From the NCBI GenBank assembly GCA_015482705.2, contig JADMLA020000032.1:1-39658 (forward strand): a stretch of DNA of 39,658 bases. The letters are read 5' to 3'. Positions 25,210-34,165 of the stretch are shown one piece after another. Under the pieces are notes generated by a model, which did not search any database, was not told the DNA's origin, and worked only from the letters and a program-made list of their open reading frames with translations. The stretch is from Prosthecochloris sp. GTDB lineage: Bacteria; Bacteroidota; Chlorobiia; Chlorobiales; Chlorobiaceae. Every line of letters begins with the position of its first letter. Positions within the stretch are counted from its first letter, which is position 1. The position numbers and the translations under genes were made by a program.

Positions 25210-28056
25210 TCATTCTCCATCTTCAAGCCAGGGCACGAGATGTTTTCCGGTAAGTGATGCGGGATCTTCACATATCGATTCCGGTGTTCCTTCAACAACA
25301 ATCTCCCCTCCTTTATCACCCGCTCCGGGACCGAGATCGATAATCCAGTCCGCCTGTTTGATGATATCGGGATTGTGCTCGATGATCAATAGGGAGTTAT
25401 CTTGTTCGAGTAACCGTTCGAAGCATTTGATCAGTTTGAGAATATCATCGAAATGCAGACCTGTGGTCGGCTCATCAAAAATAAAAAGGGTATGAGCGAC
25501 ATCGGATTTTGCAATAAAATGTGAAAGCTTCAAGCGTTGTGCCTCTCCCCCGGAAAGCGTACTCGAAGACTGGCCAAGACGGATATAACCGAGCCCGACA
25601 TCGTCGAGAACGGCAAGTTTCCGTTGTATCGATTTTTCTGTGGAAAAAAACTCGATAGCCTCTTGAACGGTCAGATCGAGCACCTCTGCAATGGTAAGAC
25701 CTTTATAGCGGATTTCAAGAGTATCGCTCTTGTATCGTTTCCCGCCACACTCTTCACAAACCGCTTCTATATCTGCAAGAAACTGCATTTCTATTTTCAC
25801 GATCCCTTCACCGCCACAGGTTTCACAGCGTCCACCCGGAATGTTGAAAGAAAAATAACCGGGCTTCCATCCTTTTGATCGAGCTTCCCTGGTCTGAGCG
25901 AACAGCTGGCGAATGTCATCGAATATTTTCATATAGGTTGCCGGATTACTTCTGCTGGACTTGCCGATTGGCGACTGGTCGACATGTTCGACACCATCCA
26001 CCAGTTCCGCCCCCTCTATGGAACGGTGCGTTCCGACTTTTTCACCACCGCTCTCTTTAACCCTGGTAATTCCTTTCTTGAGAATGTCATTGACAAGGGT
26101 AGACTTTCCCGAGCCACTGACACCGGTTACGCAGGTCATGATCCCAAGAGGAAACCGTACATCGATGTTTTTCAGATTGTTCTGCATAGCACCATGCACC
26201 TCTATCGACCTCGAAAAATCAGGGTTTCGACGCTTGAAAGGAACCGGGATTGTTTTTTTGCCTGTAAGGTATTCGGCTGTGAGTGAACCGGCTTTCTTCA
26301 AAATCTTTCCCGGAGTCCCGTGAAAAACAACCTCACCGCCCATTTTTCCGGCTCTCGGACCAAGGTCGATAATTTCGTCGGCAGCCTCGATGATCTCCCG
26401 ATCATGCTCGACAACCACCACCGTGTTACCAAGATCCCGCAACCGTTTCAACAGCCGGATCAACCTCGCTGAATCGCTCTGGTGCAACCCGATGCTTGGT
26501 TCATCGAGAATATACATCGCTCCGACCAGCGGCGAACCGAGAGAGGTCGAAAGATTGATCCGCTGAAACTCTCCTCCGCTCAATGTATGCGTGAGCCGGT
26601 CGAGCGTCAAATAGTCGAGGCCGACATCGAGCATATACTGCAATCTCTTCTGAATTTCCAGCAGCAGGGCACCGGCAACTTTTCTATCGAAAGGCGATAT
26701 ATCGAGATTCCCGAAAAAAAGAGTGGCTTCCGCAATGTTCAGTTTGCTTATTTCACCGATATTTTTCCCGGAAACCCTGACACACCTCGCTTCCGGCTTG
26801 AGCCGGCTTCCTTCACAGACCGTACAGGTCGCATAGCCCCTGTAGCGGCTGAGAAAAACACGCAGGTGCATCTTGTAGCCGGCATCTTTTTCGATTTCCG
26901 CAAAAAAACCGCTGATCCCTTTGTACCGCTTCTGCTGTATACCTTTCCAGATAAGGTTTTTATGGACATGAGAAAGCTTTTCGTAAGGCCGGTCGACCGG
27001 AATACCGACCTCCTCGGCGATATCGAGCAGTTTCTTCCTGTGGCGGCTGTACTTCTCGGAGTTCCAGCATGCTATGGCTCCCTCTGCCAGGCTCAGTGAT
27101 TTATTTGGAATAACCGCGTCCTCATCGATACCGGCAACCCTGCCGAATCCCTGGCATTCAGGACAAGCACCAAGCGGAGAATTGAATGCAAAGAGTTGGG
27201 GAGTCGGCTCTTGATATTCAACACCGTTCAGCTCGAGACGATCGCTGAAACGAAACATCTTACCCCCGACGACCTTCAGCAACGCACTGCCGCTCGACTC
27301 GTTGAAACTCGTTTCCGCCGCCTGAGCGACCCTGCTGCCGGTTTTCTCATCACGAACAGCCTTGAAACGGTCAACAAGCACGATCACCTGCATAACTTCT
27401 TCCACGTCCATATCAGCAACCCGCTTACGGACCGCTTCATCGTTGATATCGAGAATTTCATCGTCGTATACCAATCGAAAGAAACCTTTCTGTAAAAGAT
27501 TTTTCAATTCTTCATGTACCGTGCAGCGGTGTGAACTCGTGTCGGTATGGCAGGGAAAAGGAAAACCGACAAAAAAACGACTTCCCTCTTCAAGGAAGTC
27601 TACCTGCAATCCGACATCTTCAGGGGTATGCTTCAACACAAGCTCATTGGTATCCGCCGAATAAATCTTTCCTATTCGCGCAAAAAGCAGGCGTAAATAA
27701 TCATAGATTTCAGAAACGGTTCCAACGGTCGAACGAGGGTTTTTTGGAATGGCTTTCTGCTCAATGGCAATCGCAGGAGCTATACCTTCTATAGAAGCTA
27801 TTTCCGGTCTGGGCATTCTTTCGAGAAACTGACGGATGTAAGCCGACATCGACTCGACATATCTGCGATGCCCTTCGGCATAGAGTGTATCGAAAGCAAG
27901 ACTCGACTTCCCCGATCCGCTCACACCGGTAATGACGACAAACTTGTTTCTGGGAATTCGTACCGATATGTTTTTCAGATTATGGGTACAGACCCCCTGC
28001 ATGACGATATCGGGAAGCACTGTATCCTGACCGGAAACAACCTTTTCTTTCTGCAT
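25210..28056 (-). CDS. uvrA: excinuclease ABC subunit A
   Basis: A 948-residue UvrA, the damage-recognition ATPase of nucleotide excision repair, of full length including the UvrB-binding region. Two ABC modules are visible: Walker A GVSGSGKSS (44-52) and a second GVSGSGKST, each with an LSGGE signature and DEPxxGLH. Zinc-finger cysteines occur at CPECQGFG / CTVCEGS and CETCGGEG / CEECGGKRY. Wording such as EQKAIPKNPRSTVGT and SAYIRQFLERM differs from the E. coli form and resembles variants common in Bacteroidetes/Chlorobi, so a second uvrA may exist elsewhere. The start MQKEKVV at 28056 is inferred; the frame opens 28 codons earlier, and an alternative ATG (MELQGK) lies ten codons upstream. 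Confidence 0.95.
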   Translation of the reverse strand: MQKEKVVSGQDTVLPDIVMQGVCTHNLKNISVRIPRNKFVVITGVSGSGKSSLAFDTLYAEGHRRYVESMSAYIRQFLERMPRPEIASIEGIAPAIAIEQKAIPKNPRSTVGTVSEIYDYLRLLFARIGKIYSADTNELVLKHTPEDVGLQVDFLEEGSRFFVGFPFPCHTDTSSHRCTVHEELKNLLQKGFFRLVYDDEILDINDEAVRKRVADMDVEEVMQVIVLVDRFKAVRDEKTGSRVAQAAETSFNESSGSALLKVVGGKMFRFSDRLELNGVEYQEPTPQLFAFNSPLGACPECQGFGRVAGIDEDAVIPNKSLSLAEGAIACWNSEKYSRHRKKLLDIAEEVGIPVDRPYEKLSHVHKNLIWKGIQQKRYKGISGFFAEIEKDAGYKMHLRVFLSRYRGYATCTVCEGSRLKPEARCVRVSGKNIGEISKLNIAEATLFFGNLDISPFDRKVAGALLLEIQKRLQYMLDVGLDYLTLDRLTHTLSGGEFQRINLSTSLGSPLVGAMYILDEPSIGLHQSDSARLIRLLKRLRDLGNTVVVVEHDREIIEAADEIIDLGPRAGKMGGEVVFHGTPGKILKKAGSLTAEYLTGKKTIPVPFKRRNPDFSRSIEVHGAMQNNLKNIDVRFPLGIMTCVTGVSGSGKSTLVNDILKKGITRVKESGGEKVGTHRSIEGAELVDGVEHVDQSPIGKSSRSNPATYMKIFDDIRQLFAQTREARSKGWKPGYFSFNIPGGRCETCGGEGIVKIEMQFLADIEAVCEECGGKRYKSDTLEIRYKGLTIAEVLDLTVQEAIEFFSTEKSIQRKLAVLDDVGLGYIRLGQSSSTLSGGEAQRLKLSHFIAKSDVAHTLFIFDEPTTGLHFDDILKLIKCFERLLEQDNSLLIIEHNPDIIKQADWIIDLGPGAGDKGGEIVVEGTPESICEDPASLTGKHLVPWLEDGE

Positions 28057-28205
28057 TATACTCTTTGGCTTACCTTGCAGCTCCATACGGCTTATTAGCA
28101 TAGTGGGTGACAAACTAACCGAAAAAGAGTTACGACACAACGGCGAATTCTCCCGACGGAACGTCCTTTCATGAGAAACTCAGCCATCTGCAACGCTCGG
28201 CCTGC

Positions 28206-28604
28206 TCAAAGAAGAGCCGATACAGTGGTACCTGCCATGAGCATATCGATCTTTCTTTCAAGCGTGAACATATAATCACGATGAGGACATGTATCGACAA
28301 TTTCACATTTTCCCCGGTCAACAGAGCATCGCATAAGATGAGGAAGGCCTTCCGTTGCCCTGCCGATATCTGAAATGGTGATATCATCCGGAGATTTTGC
28401 AAGACGGTATCCGCCTTTCACCCCTTGAACCGATACAGCCAGGCCTGCTTTTTTCAAATGCTGCATGGCTTTTGCCATAAATTCCTGAGAAAAACCTATT
28501 TCCAGAGACATTTCTTTGACGGTAACAACCGTATCAGGATCCTTACGGGCAAGATATACTGCAGCATGAAGCCCGTATTCAAATTTTCTCGAAACTTTTA
28601 ACAT
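28206..28604 (-). CDS. Rrf2-family transcriptional regulator, probably Fe-S dependent
   Basis: A 132-residue winged-helix regulator. LKVSRKFEYGLHAAVYLAR is the typical Rrf2 N-terminus, and LKKAGLAVSVQGVKGGYRLAK is the wing with the GxxGGYxL motif. Three cysteines, C93, C100 and C106, sit where IscR and NsrR bind an iron-sulfur cluster, but the first spacing is C-x6-C instead of C-x5-C. It likely senses oxygen, nitric oxide, redox state or cluster supply. ATG 28604 is preferred over a GTG at 28625. A perfect inverted repeat lies 22 bases upstream, between this gene and the divergent alpha/beta hydrolase gene, and could be its own operator. Confidence 0.88.
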   Translation of the reverse strand: MLKVSRKFEYGLHAAVYLARKDPDTVVTVKEMSLEIGFSQEFMAKAMQHLKKAGLAVSVQGVKGGYRLAKSPDDITISDIGRATEGLPHLMRCSVDRGKCEIVDTCPHRDYMFTLERKIDMLMAGTTVSALL

Positions 28605-28625
28605 TGCACTTGTTGTAAAACCCAC

Positions 28626-28656
28626 ATTAAATTGGACAATTTTTAACCAATTTAAT
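28626..28656. promoter_or_regulatory. 10-bp inverted repeat, candidate Rrf2 operator
   Basis: ATTAAATTGG at 28626-28635 and its exact complement CCAATTTAAT at 28647-28656, with an 11-base AT-rich spacer. It lies in the 137-base divergent promoter region between the Rrf2 gene and the alpha/beta hydrolase gene. Rrf2 proteins bind AT-rich dyads of about this size, so autoregulation and control of the hydrolase are plausible. Confidence 0.5.
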
Positions 28657-28741
28657 AATTATTTTGAATATAGGCCTTTTTATTTTGACTCTATCAGGTA
28701 TATTGAATTACTAACTTTTTATTGCCTCGGATACCTGAAAC

Positions 28742-29614
28742 ATGAACGCACTGTCTGCAGACCTTTTTTTCAACTGGGAATACGAGAAAGGAAAAAACGC
28801 ACGAATACGATACAGGGAATACAACCCGCCGAAGGCAAACAAGCCATCGTTGCTGTTTGTTCACGGTTACGGCGGTATGCTGGAACATTGGAACCAGAAC
28901 ATACCGTTGTTTGCAGAGAAATATCATATTCTTGCCATCGATCTCCTGGGCTTCGGCGGATCGGAGAAGCCCAACGTCAGATACCGGCTTTCACTCTTTG
29001 CCGAGCAGATACGAGCGTTTCTGGCTTACAAAAGAATCAGTGAAGTCATTATTGTCGGCCACTCTATGGGAGGGGCGTCAGGGCTCTACTTCGCCCATGA
29101 AAATCCGGATATTGTCGAAGGACTCGTTTTGGCGAATCCATCAGGGCTTTTCGGTGACACAATGGACCCGATGGCGAAAGCATTTTTCGGTCTCATTGCA
29201 TCACCTCTGATCGGTGAAGTGATGTTCGCAGCGTTCGCGAACCCGATTGGTGTGAGCCAAAGCCTTCTGCCCACCTACTATAACCAGAAAAAAGTCGATT
29301 TTCGGCTGATCAACCAGTTCACAAAACCCCTTCAGGATAAAGGAGCCGTGTGGTCTTATCTCTCCCCTTCCCGAAGACCGAATGATTTTACACTCGAACA
29401 TCTCCCAAAGCCTTGTCATTATCGAAACAAGGCCTTTCTTGTCTGGGGAGCCGAAGACAGCGCCCTGCCGCCGCATAAAATCATCCCGGAATTTCAGCAA
29501 CTGCTTCCTCAGGCCGGGGCATACATCATTCCTGAAGCGTCGCATTGCATCCATCATGATGCACACGAAACGTTCAACGCCCGTTTGGCATACATTCTCG
29601 CTCACGAACTGTAA
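28742..29614 (+). CDS. alpha/beta hydrolase
   Basis: A 290-residue alpha/beta-hydrolase-fold enzyme. The oxyanion loop HGYGG is at 41-45, the nucleophile elbow GHSMGG gives S108, the acid is probably D239 in WGAEDSALPP, and the base is H268 in ASHCIHH. There is a lid region at about 135-215. The overall pattern resembles esterases and BchO-like hydrolases found in phototrophs; the substrate is not readable. No signal peptide. It diverges from the Rrf2 regulator, with a candidate operator between them, and converges on lptD with a 61-base gap. Confidence 0.88.
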   Translation: MNALSADLFFNWEYEKGKNARIRYREYNPPKANKPSLLFVHGYGGMLEHWNQNIPLFAEKYHILAIDLLGFGGSEKPNVRYRLSLFAEQIRAFLAYKRISEVIIVGHSMGGASGLYFAHENPDIVEGLVLANPSGLFGDTMDPMAKAFFGLIASPLIGEVMFAAFANPIGVSQSLLPTYYNQKKVDFRLINQFTKPLQDKGAVWSYLSPSRRPNDFTLEHLPKPCHYRNKAFLVWGAEDSALPPHKIIPEFQQLLPQAGAYIIPEASHCIHHDAHETFNARLAYILAHEL

Positions 29615-29675
29615 AATAGAACGACCAAACCCTGCAGCAGGCCGCAACCGTTCATTGACGTTCGTCACCCCCGCA

Positions 29676-32387
29676 TCATGAAGTCTCCCCGAGCCTTCCG
29701 CTTTGGCGGAACCTGATATCCTGCAAATGCGGAGCTTTTATACCGATCTGAAAAAAATAGCTCCTGTATTCACCGGTCGGTACCCATTGAAAATTCATGT
29801 CCCAGCAATCGAAATCACCGTAAAGATTGATTTGCGGATAAATAAGCTCATGCTCCTGAATGTCATAACCGGTGTTCAAACTGAGGTGCCAGGTTTTGTT
29901 CAAAGAGACATTTGCGGAAGTGTTCAACAATACAGTCGTATTCGCAGGTTCGAGGGGATCGTATCTGTTTGAATTGAGGTAGAGTGACAATCTCAACTGC
30001 CACGGCAGCCGGTTATCGACATATCTGTAGAAATCCCGATCGTAACGCTCCTTGTATATTGCCTTCTCGGCAGTCATCTGCTCGTCGTCCCCGTCCAATT
30101 CATCTGCACCCCGTCTCTTAGCCCTGTCGTTATCACCTATTGTACCTTTCATACTGAGACTCATATACACAAATCCCTGGACAAAGCGCAACAATCCACC
30201 CCGATCGTTCACGTTCAATTTATCAATACGTTCGCCGGTAACCCGATCGAAGCTGTAGATATCATGAGTGGCACCCGCACGCAACAGAAAATTCGGAGCC
30301 AAGGCGTTACTCGTAGCCAAAAACGTCAACGGCGCAAGTCTCAAAGAGTCCGCCGCAAAATTGTAACTCGTCGAAACAGAAAGGGATAGTAGTTGAAGAA
30401 TCTTGTCGTCCGTGACCTTGCCTTCGGGAGTGACACTCCCTTTAATCTTCGCTTGCAGTAGATTCTGTATCGATATCCCTACAGCACTTCTTTCTTCAAA
30501 AATATTGCTATAAATCGCATTCTGATATTTGTTATAGCGTACCGGTTGGTTCAACGAATCGATATAGGTACCGTAATAATCATAGTTTTCACCAGTAAAA
30601 TCAGGACTGTAGGAAAACGTCAAGCTTGGAATTATGGTGTGGCGTAACGCCTTTACTCCGATCATATCCTCGAGCATGGGAGTATACCACGTTCCATACA
30701 GTCTTGTCTGGGCATCGAGGTCGAGAGAATATGTGGAAAAAGAAGACGGATCGTCTATCGTTCTTGTAACAACCTCCTCCAAACTGTCGTCATAATACTG
30801 CTCGACATAACTGTTCACGTAATAGTTATGGTAATTGAAACTGCCGTTGACATTGAAGTACTTGAACATGGTCGAGCTGATGCTGAACGGTAATGCAAGT
30901 TTTGTTCCCCACCGGTCCTCATCGACAGGATTGTTGTCCACTCTCGTTTCCAGATTAACCCTTTGAGAAAAATCGGCTGAAAAACCCTTACCGAAATCCT
31001 GCTTGTATGCCATCCGTAAACCGGCATCGAAATCATAATCACTATACTCCAGGTCATCCAGTGTGGCGTACTCGGCATTTACCGATGCGCTGGGTGTAAG
31101 AGAAAAACGAGAACGCCAGTCATCCTGAGCCGTCCCGTCCTTCCTGAAAGGATAAACGCGCTGCTGGAAATACGAGGCGCTTATCGACTGAATGAGATCA
31201 TCATCGGTGAGATCCTGCGAACGTTGATAACCTACAGCGATACTGCGCTTTCCTTCATCGAACGTTTTTGAAAACGAAGCATACGAATTGGCTTGTTCGT
31301 TGATAATCGATTCAGGATTGATCGAATTGACATCATAATAGCGACGCCCCCCCTGAAAATACAGATTAAGATCAAGCTTTGCAGTAGGATCGAACCGATG
31401 ATGGTGCACCAGTTCGAAATTCCAGTTATCGTAGTCGACATAGTCGGGATCATCTGGGTGGGACAGCATGTAACGCTCATACTCCCCTTCGAGATAACCG
31501 TCAAAAAGATATCTCTTCTTGTAACGAAAACGCTGACCCAACCGCCAGCTGCCGTTGAAAGCCAAATCACCTTCTGCCCGAAGATCCATATAATCATTGA
31601 AAGCCCAGAAATAACCCAGATTCGAAAAATAAACGCCCCTGTCATCGTCGCCGAATTTCGGGATAAGAAAACCCGACGTGCGCTCACTCTTTATCGGCAG
31701 AAACATGAAAGGCAAGGGAACGAGGGGAACTGCAGGCAGACGCCAGGAAAACGGTTTGGGCCGTATATACAAAACCAGAGGCCTGGCAATGACCTTGTCA
31801 TTGGGAATGATCTTCATGTCTTTACCGTAAAACCAGAAATCCGGATCCTCCTTCGGACAGGTAGTATAGATACCGTCCCGGATATACAACTCTCCGGTTT
31901 CCAACCGCTTGACATTGGCTCCGGTATAGTACCCCTCTTCGATTTCGGAGGACACATTGACCGTTCTGCCCCTTCTCGTAGCATAGTTGTACTTCATACT
32001 TTCAGCCTCGAACGCGCCCTCTCTGTCGGTGAAGACGGGAAACTCCGTTACCTTACCCAGGGAATCTTTCGCCGCAAACGCATCGAAAACCGAAGTATTG
32101 TAATCCACGAGGATCTTCGGAGCGTCGAGTTTCATATCCTCGTACCGGACCGAAGCCTGCCCCCAAAGTTCCATCGTCCGCTCCGTGATATCGTAAACAA
32201 GCGAATCACGAGCGGTGTAAACGATCGTGGTATCGAGCTCACTCCCACCGCGCTCTTCTTCACTGACGGCAGCACTTGCCTCGGACCTGACCTGCGAGAA
32301 GACCGGCATACACGCAACAATTGACAATGACAATAACAATCCTGCGAATACAACAAGCTTCAATGTGGACTTACTTGAAAGCAACAC
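29676..32387 (-). CDS. lptD: LptD-like LPS-assembly outer-membrane protein
   Basis: A 903-residue outer-membrane protein of the LptD/OstA type, which inserts lipopolysaccharide into the outer leaflet. An N-terminal signal (residues 1 to about 32) is followed by an OstA-like beta-taco domain at about 50-190 (TARDSLVYDITERTMELWG onward). The LPFMFLPIKSERTSGFLIPKFG segment then leads into a long aromatic, Asp/Asn/Tyr-rich beta barrel up to the end. Only a few cysteines are seen, unlike the disulfide-bonded E. coli protein. A lipobox-like IVAC at 23-26 lies within the signal, so lipoprotein processing is formally possible. The start is GTG with AGGAG ten bases upstream. Confidence 0.85.
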   Translation of the reverse strand: MLLSSKSTLKLVVFAGLLLSLSIVACMPVFSQVRSEASAAVSEEERGGSELDTTIVYTARDSLVYDITERTMELWGQASVRYEDMKLDAPKILVDYNTSVFDAFAAKDSLGKVTEFPVFTDREGAFEAESMKYNYATRRGRTVNVSSEIEEGYYTGANVKRLETGELYIRDGIYTTCPKEDPDFWFYGKDMKIIPNDKVIARPLVLYIRPKPFSWRLPAVPLVPLPFMFLPIKSERTSGFLIPKFGDDDRGVYFSNLGYFWAFNDYMDLRAEGDLAFNGSWRLGQRFRYKKRYLFDGYLEGEYERYMLSHPDDPDYVDYDNWNFELVHHHRFDPTAKLDLNLYFQGGRRYYDVNSINPESIINEQANSYASFSKTFDEGKRSIAVGYQRSQDLTDDDLIQSISASYFQQRVYPFRKDGTAQDDWRSRFSLTPSASVNAEYATLDDLEYSDYDFDAGLRMAYKQDFGKGFSADFSQRVNLETRVDNNPVDEDRWGTKLALPFSISSTMFKYFNVNGSFNYHNYYVNSYVEQYYDDSLEEVVTRTIDDPSSFSTYSLDLDAQTRLYGTWYTPMLEDMIGVKALRHTIIPSLTFSYSPDFTGENYDYYGTYIDSLNQPVRYNKYQNAIYSNIFEERSAVGISIQNLLQAKIKGSVTPEGKVTDDKILQLLSLSVSTSYNFAADSLRLAPLTFLATSNALAPNFLLRAGATHDIYSFDRVTGERIDKLNVNDRGGLLRFVQGFVYMSLSMKGTIGDNDRAKRRGADELDGDDEQMTAEKAIYKERYDRDFYRYVDNRLPWQLRLSLYLNSNRYDPLEPANTTVLLNTSANVSLNKTWHLSLNTGYDIQEHELIYPQINLYGDFDCWDMNFQWVPTGEYRSYFFQIGIKAPHLQDIRFRQSGRLGETS

Positions 32388-32616
32388 GTCGATAGTGCTC
32401 CTGCCTGAAAAAGGTTTATTATTTCCTGGGAGTTCGCCAATAAAAGACTAAATATATATTATTTTAGTTAGCTATACTCAACCTATCTGAAGTCGTTTCT
32501 CTGATTTCAGCAAATCCGAACAGCAACGAAGAATCATAGCTCCATCACGAAGTCCGGCTAAAGAGTCATCGGGCAATCAAGCCGGCATACAGCAAGAAGA
32601 ATCGATCAACCGTACA

Positions 32617-33819
32617 ATGACAAAGTCAGCATATACAGCTCCCGACAATACGGGACATTTCGGCACTTTCGGCGGAAAATTCATTCCGGAAACCCTCCTT
32701 AAAAACGCTTCCGACCTCGAACAAGAATACTCCAAGGCGAAAGAAGACCCTTCATTCTGGGAAGAATATACCCGGCTTCTTCGAAACTATGTTGGACGGC
32801 CTACCCCGCTCTACCATGCAGAAAATCTGAGCCGGAAAATCGGAGGTGCAAAAATCTATTTGAAAAGAGAAGACCTCTGCCATACCGGAGCACATAAAAT
32901 CAATAACGCACTTGGCCAGGCGCTGTTGGCCAAACGCATGGAAAAAAAACGGATCATTGCCGAAACAGGAGCCGGACAGCATGGTGTGGCTACAGCAACA
33001 GTCTGCGCTTTGTTCAATCTGGACTGTGTCGTGTATATGGGTGCTGAAGATATACAGCGACAGGCCCCCAATGTTGCACGAATGAAACTGCTCGGTGCAG
33101 AGGTTCGTCCGGTAGAGAGCGGCACGAAAACGCTCAAAGACGCTACAAGTGAAGCTATACGCGACTGGATCAACAATCCGGAAGAAACCTTCTACATCAT
33201 CGGATCGGTTGTAGGCATGCATCCTTACCCGATGATGGTCAGGGATTTCCAGGCAGTCATCGGCCGGGAAACGAAACAGCAGATACTCGAACAGGCCGGC
33301 CGCCTGCCGGATGTCATCGCCGCTTGTGTGGGAGGAGGCAGCAACGCGATCGGCATGTTCTACGAATTTCTCGATCAAAGCAATGCCATCGAAATGGTCG
33401 GGGTAGAAGCTGCGGGTGAAGGCCTGGAAGGACTCAATGCCGCCTCTCTGACCAAGGGGAAAAAGGGTGTTCTCCATGGCGCAATGATGAAAATCCTGCA
33501 GGATGATTATGGCCAGGTCACCGAAGCCCATTCAATATCGGCAGGGCTCGATTACCCCGGGGTTGGACCGGAACATTGCTATCTGCAGGAACTGGGACTT
33601 GTCGATTACACCTCGGCAACCGACACGGAAGCACTTGACGCCCTCGAGCTGCTCGCCACGACGGAAGGCATCATATGCGCCCTTGAATCGGCTCATGCAA
33701 TACACTACGCAACAGTGAGAGCGAAACAGATGCCCGAAGACAGTATCCTGATCGTAAACCTTTCCGGAAGAGGCGATAAGGACATGGATACAATCATGAA
33801 AAGCATTGAACTCGAGTGA
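32617..33819 (+). CDS. trpB: tryptophan synthase beta chain
   Basis: A 400-residue PLP enzyme that joins indole and serine to make tryptophan, the partner of TrpA. The PLP lysine is K94 in HTGAHKINNALGQ, the phosphate cup is CVGGGSNAIG, and GAGQHGVATAT and LSGRGDKD are standard TrpB1 signatures. The length is standard. It is alone on the plus strand, divergent from lptD with a 229-base gap, and followed by tRNA-Gly. Being separate from trpA means the two subunits must be balanced from two transcripts. Confidence 0.97.
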   Translation: MTKSAYTAPDNTGHFGTFGGKFIPETLLKNASDLEQEYSKAKEDPSFWEEYTRLLRNYVGRPTPLYHAENLSRKIGGAKIYLKREDLCHTGAHKINNALGQALLAKRMEKKRIIAETGAGQHGVATATVCALFNLDCVVYMGAEDIQRQAPNVARMKLLGAEVRPVESGTKTLKDATSEAIRDWINNPEETFYIIGSVVGMHPYPMMVRDFQAVIGRETKQQILEQAGRLPDVIAACVGGGSNAIGMFYEFLDQSNAIEMVGVEAAGEGLEGLNAASLTKGKKGVLHGAMMKILQDDYGQVTEAHSISAGLDYPGVGPEHCYLQELGLVDYTSATDTEALDALELLATTEGIICALESAHAIHYATVRAKQMPEDSILIVNLSGRGDKDMDTIMKSIELE

Positions 33820-33851
33820 AAAAGTTGTTTTTATTGAATCCGAAAAAACCT

Positions 33852-33880
33852 TTGGAAAAGAAGATTGAAAACCTTATAAT
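33852..33880 (+). promoter_or_regulatory. promoter of tRNA-Gly
   Basis: TTGGAA at 33852-33857, a 17-base spacer and TATAAT at 33875-33880, ending 13 bases before the tRNA. It fits a sigma-70-type promoter. Confidence 0.65.
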
Positions 33881-33893
33881 TACAACTCCTCAA

Positions 33894-33967
<74 letters not shown>

Positions 33968-33975
33968 AAAATAAA

Positions 33976-34005
33976 AAGTCCTGGCCACAAGCCGGGGCTT
34001 TTTTT
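33976..34005 (+). terminator. intrinsic terminator of tRNA-Gly
   Basis: AGTCCTGGC and GCCGGGGCT form a nine-pair stem with G-T pairs, followed by seven T. Confidence 0.85.
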
Positions 34006-34102
34006 ATTTCACCGATTCCACACCTTCGTCACCTCTACAGGAAACTCCTTCTATCCTGATGAGAGAGACACCGTTGTCTTTGAAAAGCAGTTTACGCGCA
34101 TT

Positions 34103-34130
34103 CCCTGCTGCGGTATCTGCCGCAGCAGGG
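34103..34130. other. strong hairpin without T run
   Basis: CCCTGCTGCGG and CCGCAGCAGGG pair perfectly (11 bp, 6-base loop), 36 bases past the SPFH gene stop. There is no T tract on either side, so it may protect the 3' end, stop transcription with Rho, or be a repeat. The rest of 34010-34165 shows nothing. Confidence 0.55.
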
Positions 34131-34165
34131 TGTTATCTCTCAACCGAGAAGCAACAGATTGTCCG

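Noticed and set aside
31293..32324. 343-residue rightward open frame opposite lptD
   Set aside because: Long but purely a shadow of the lptD coding strand; no domain and no ribosome binding site.
32752..33531. 259-residue leftward open frame opposite trpB
   Set aside because: Shadow of the strongly conserved trpB frame.
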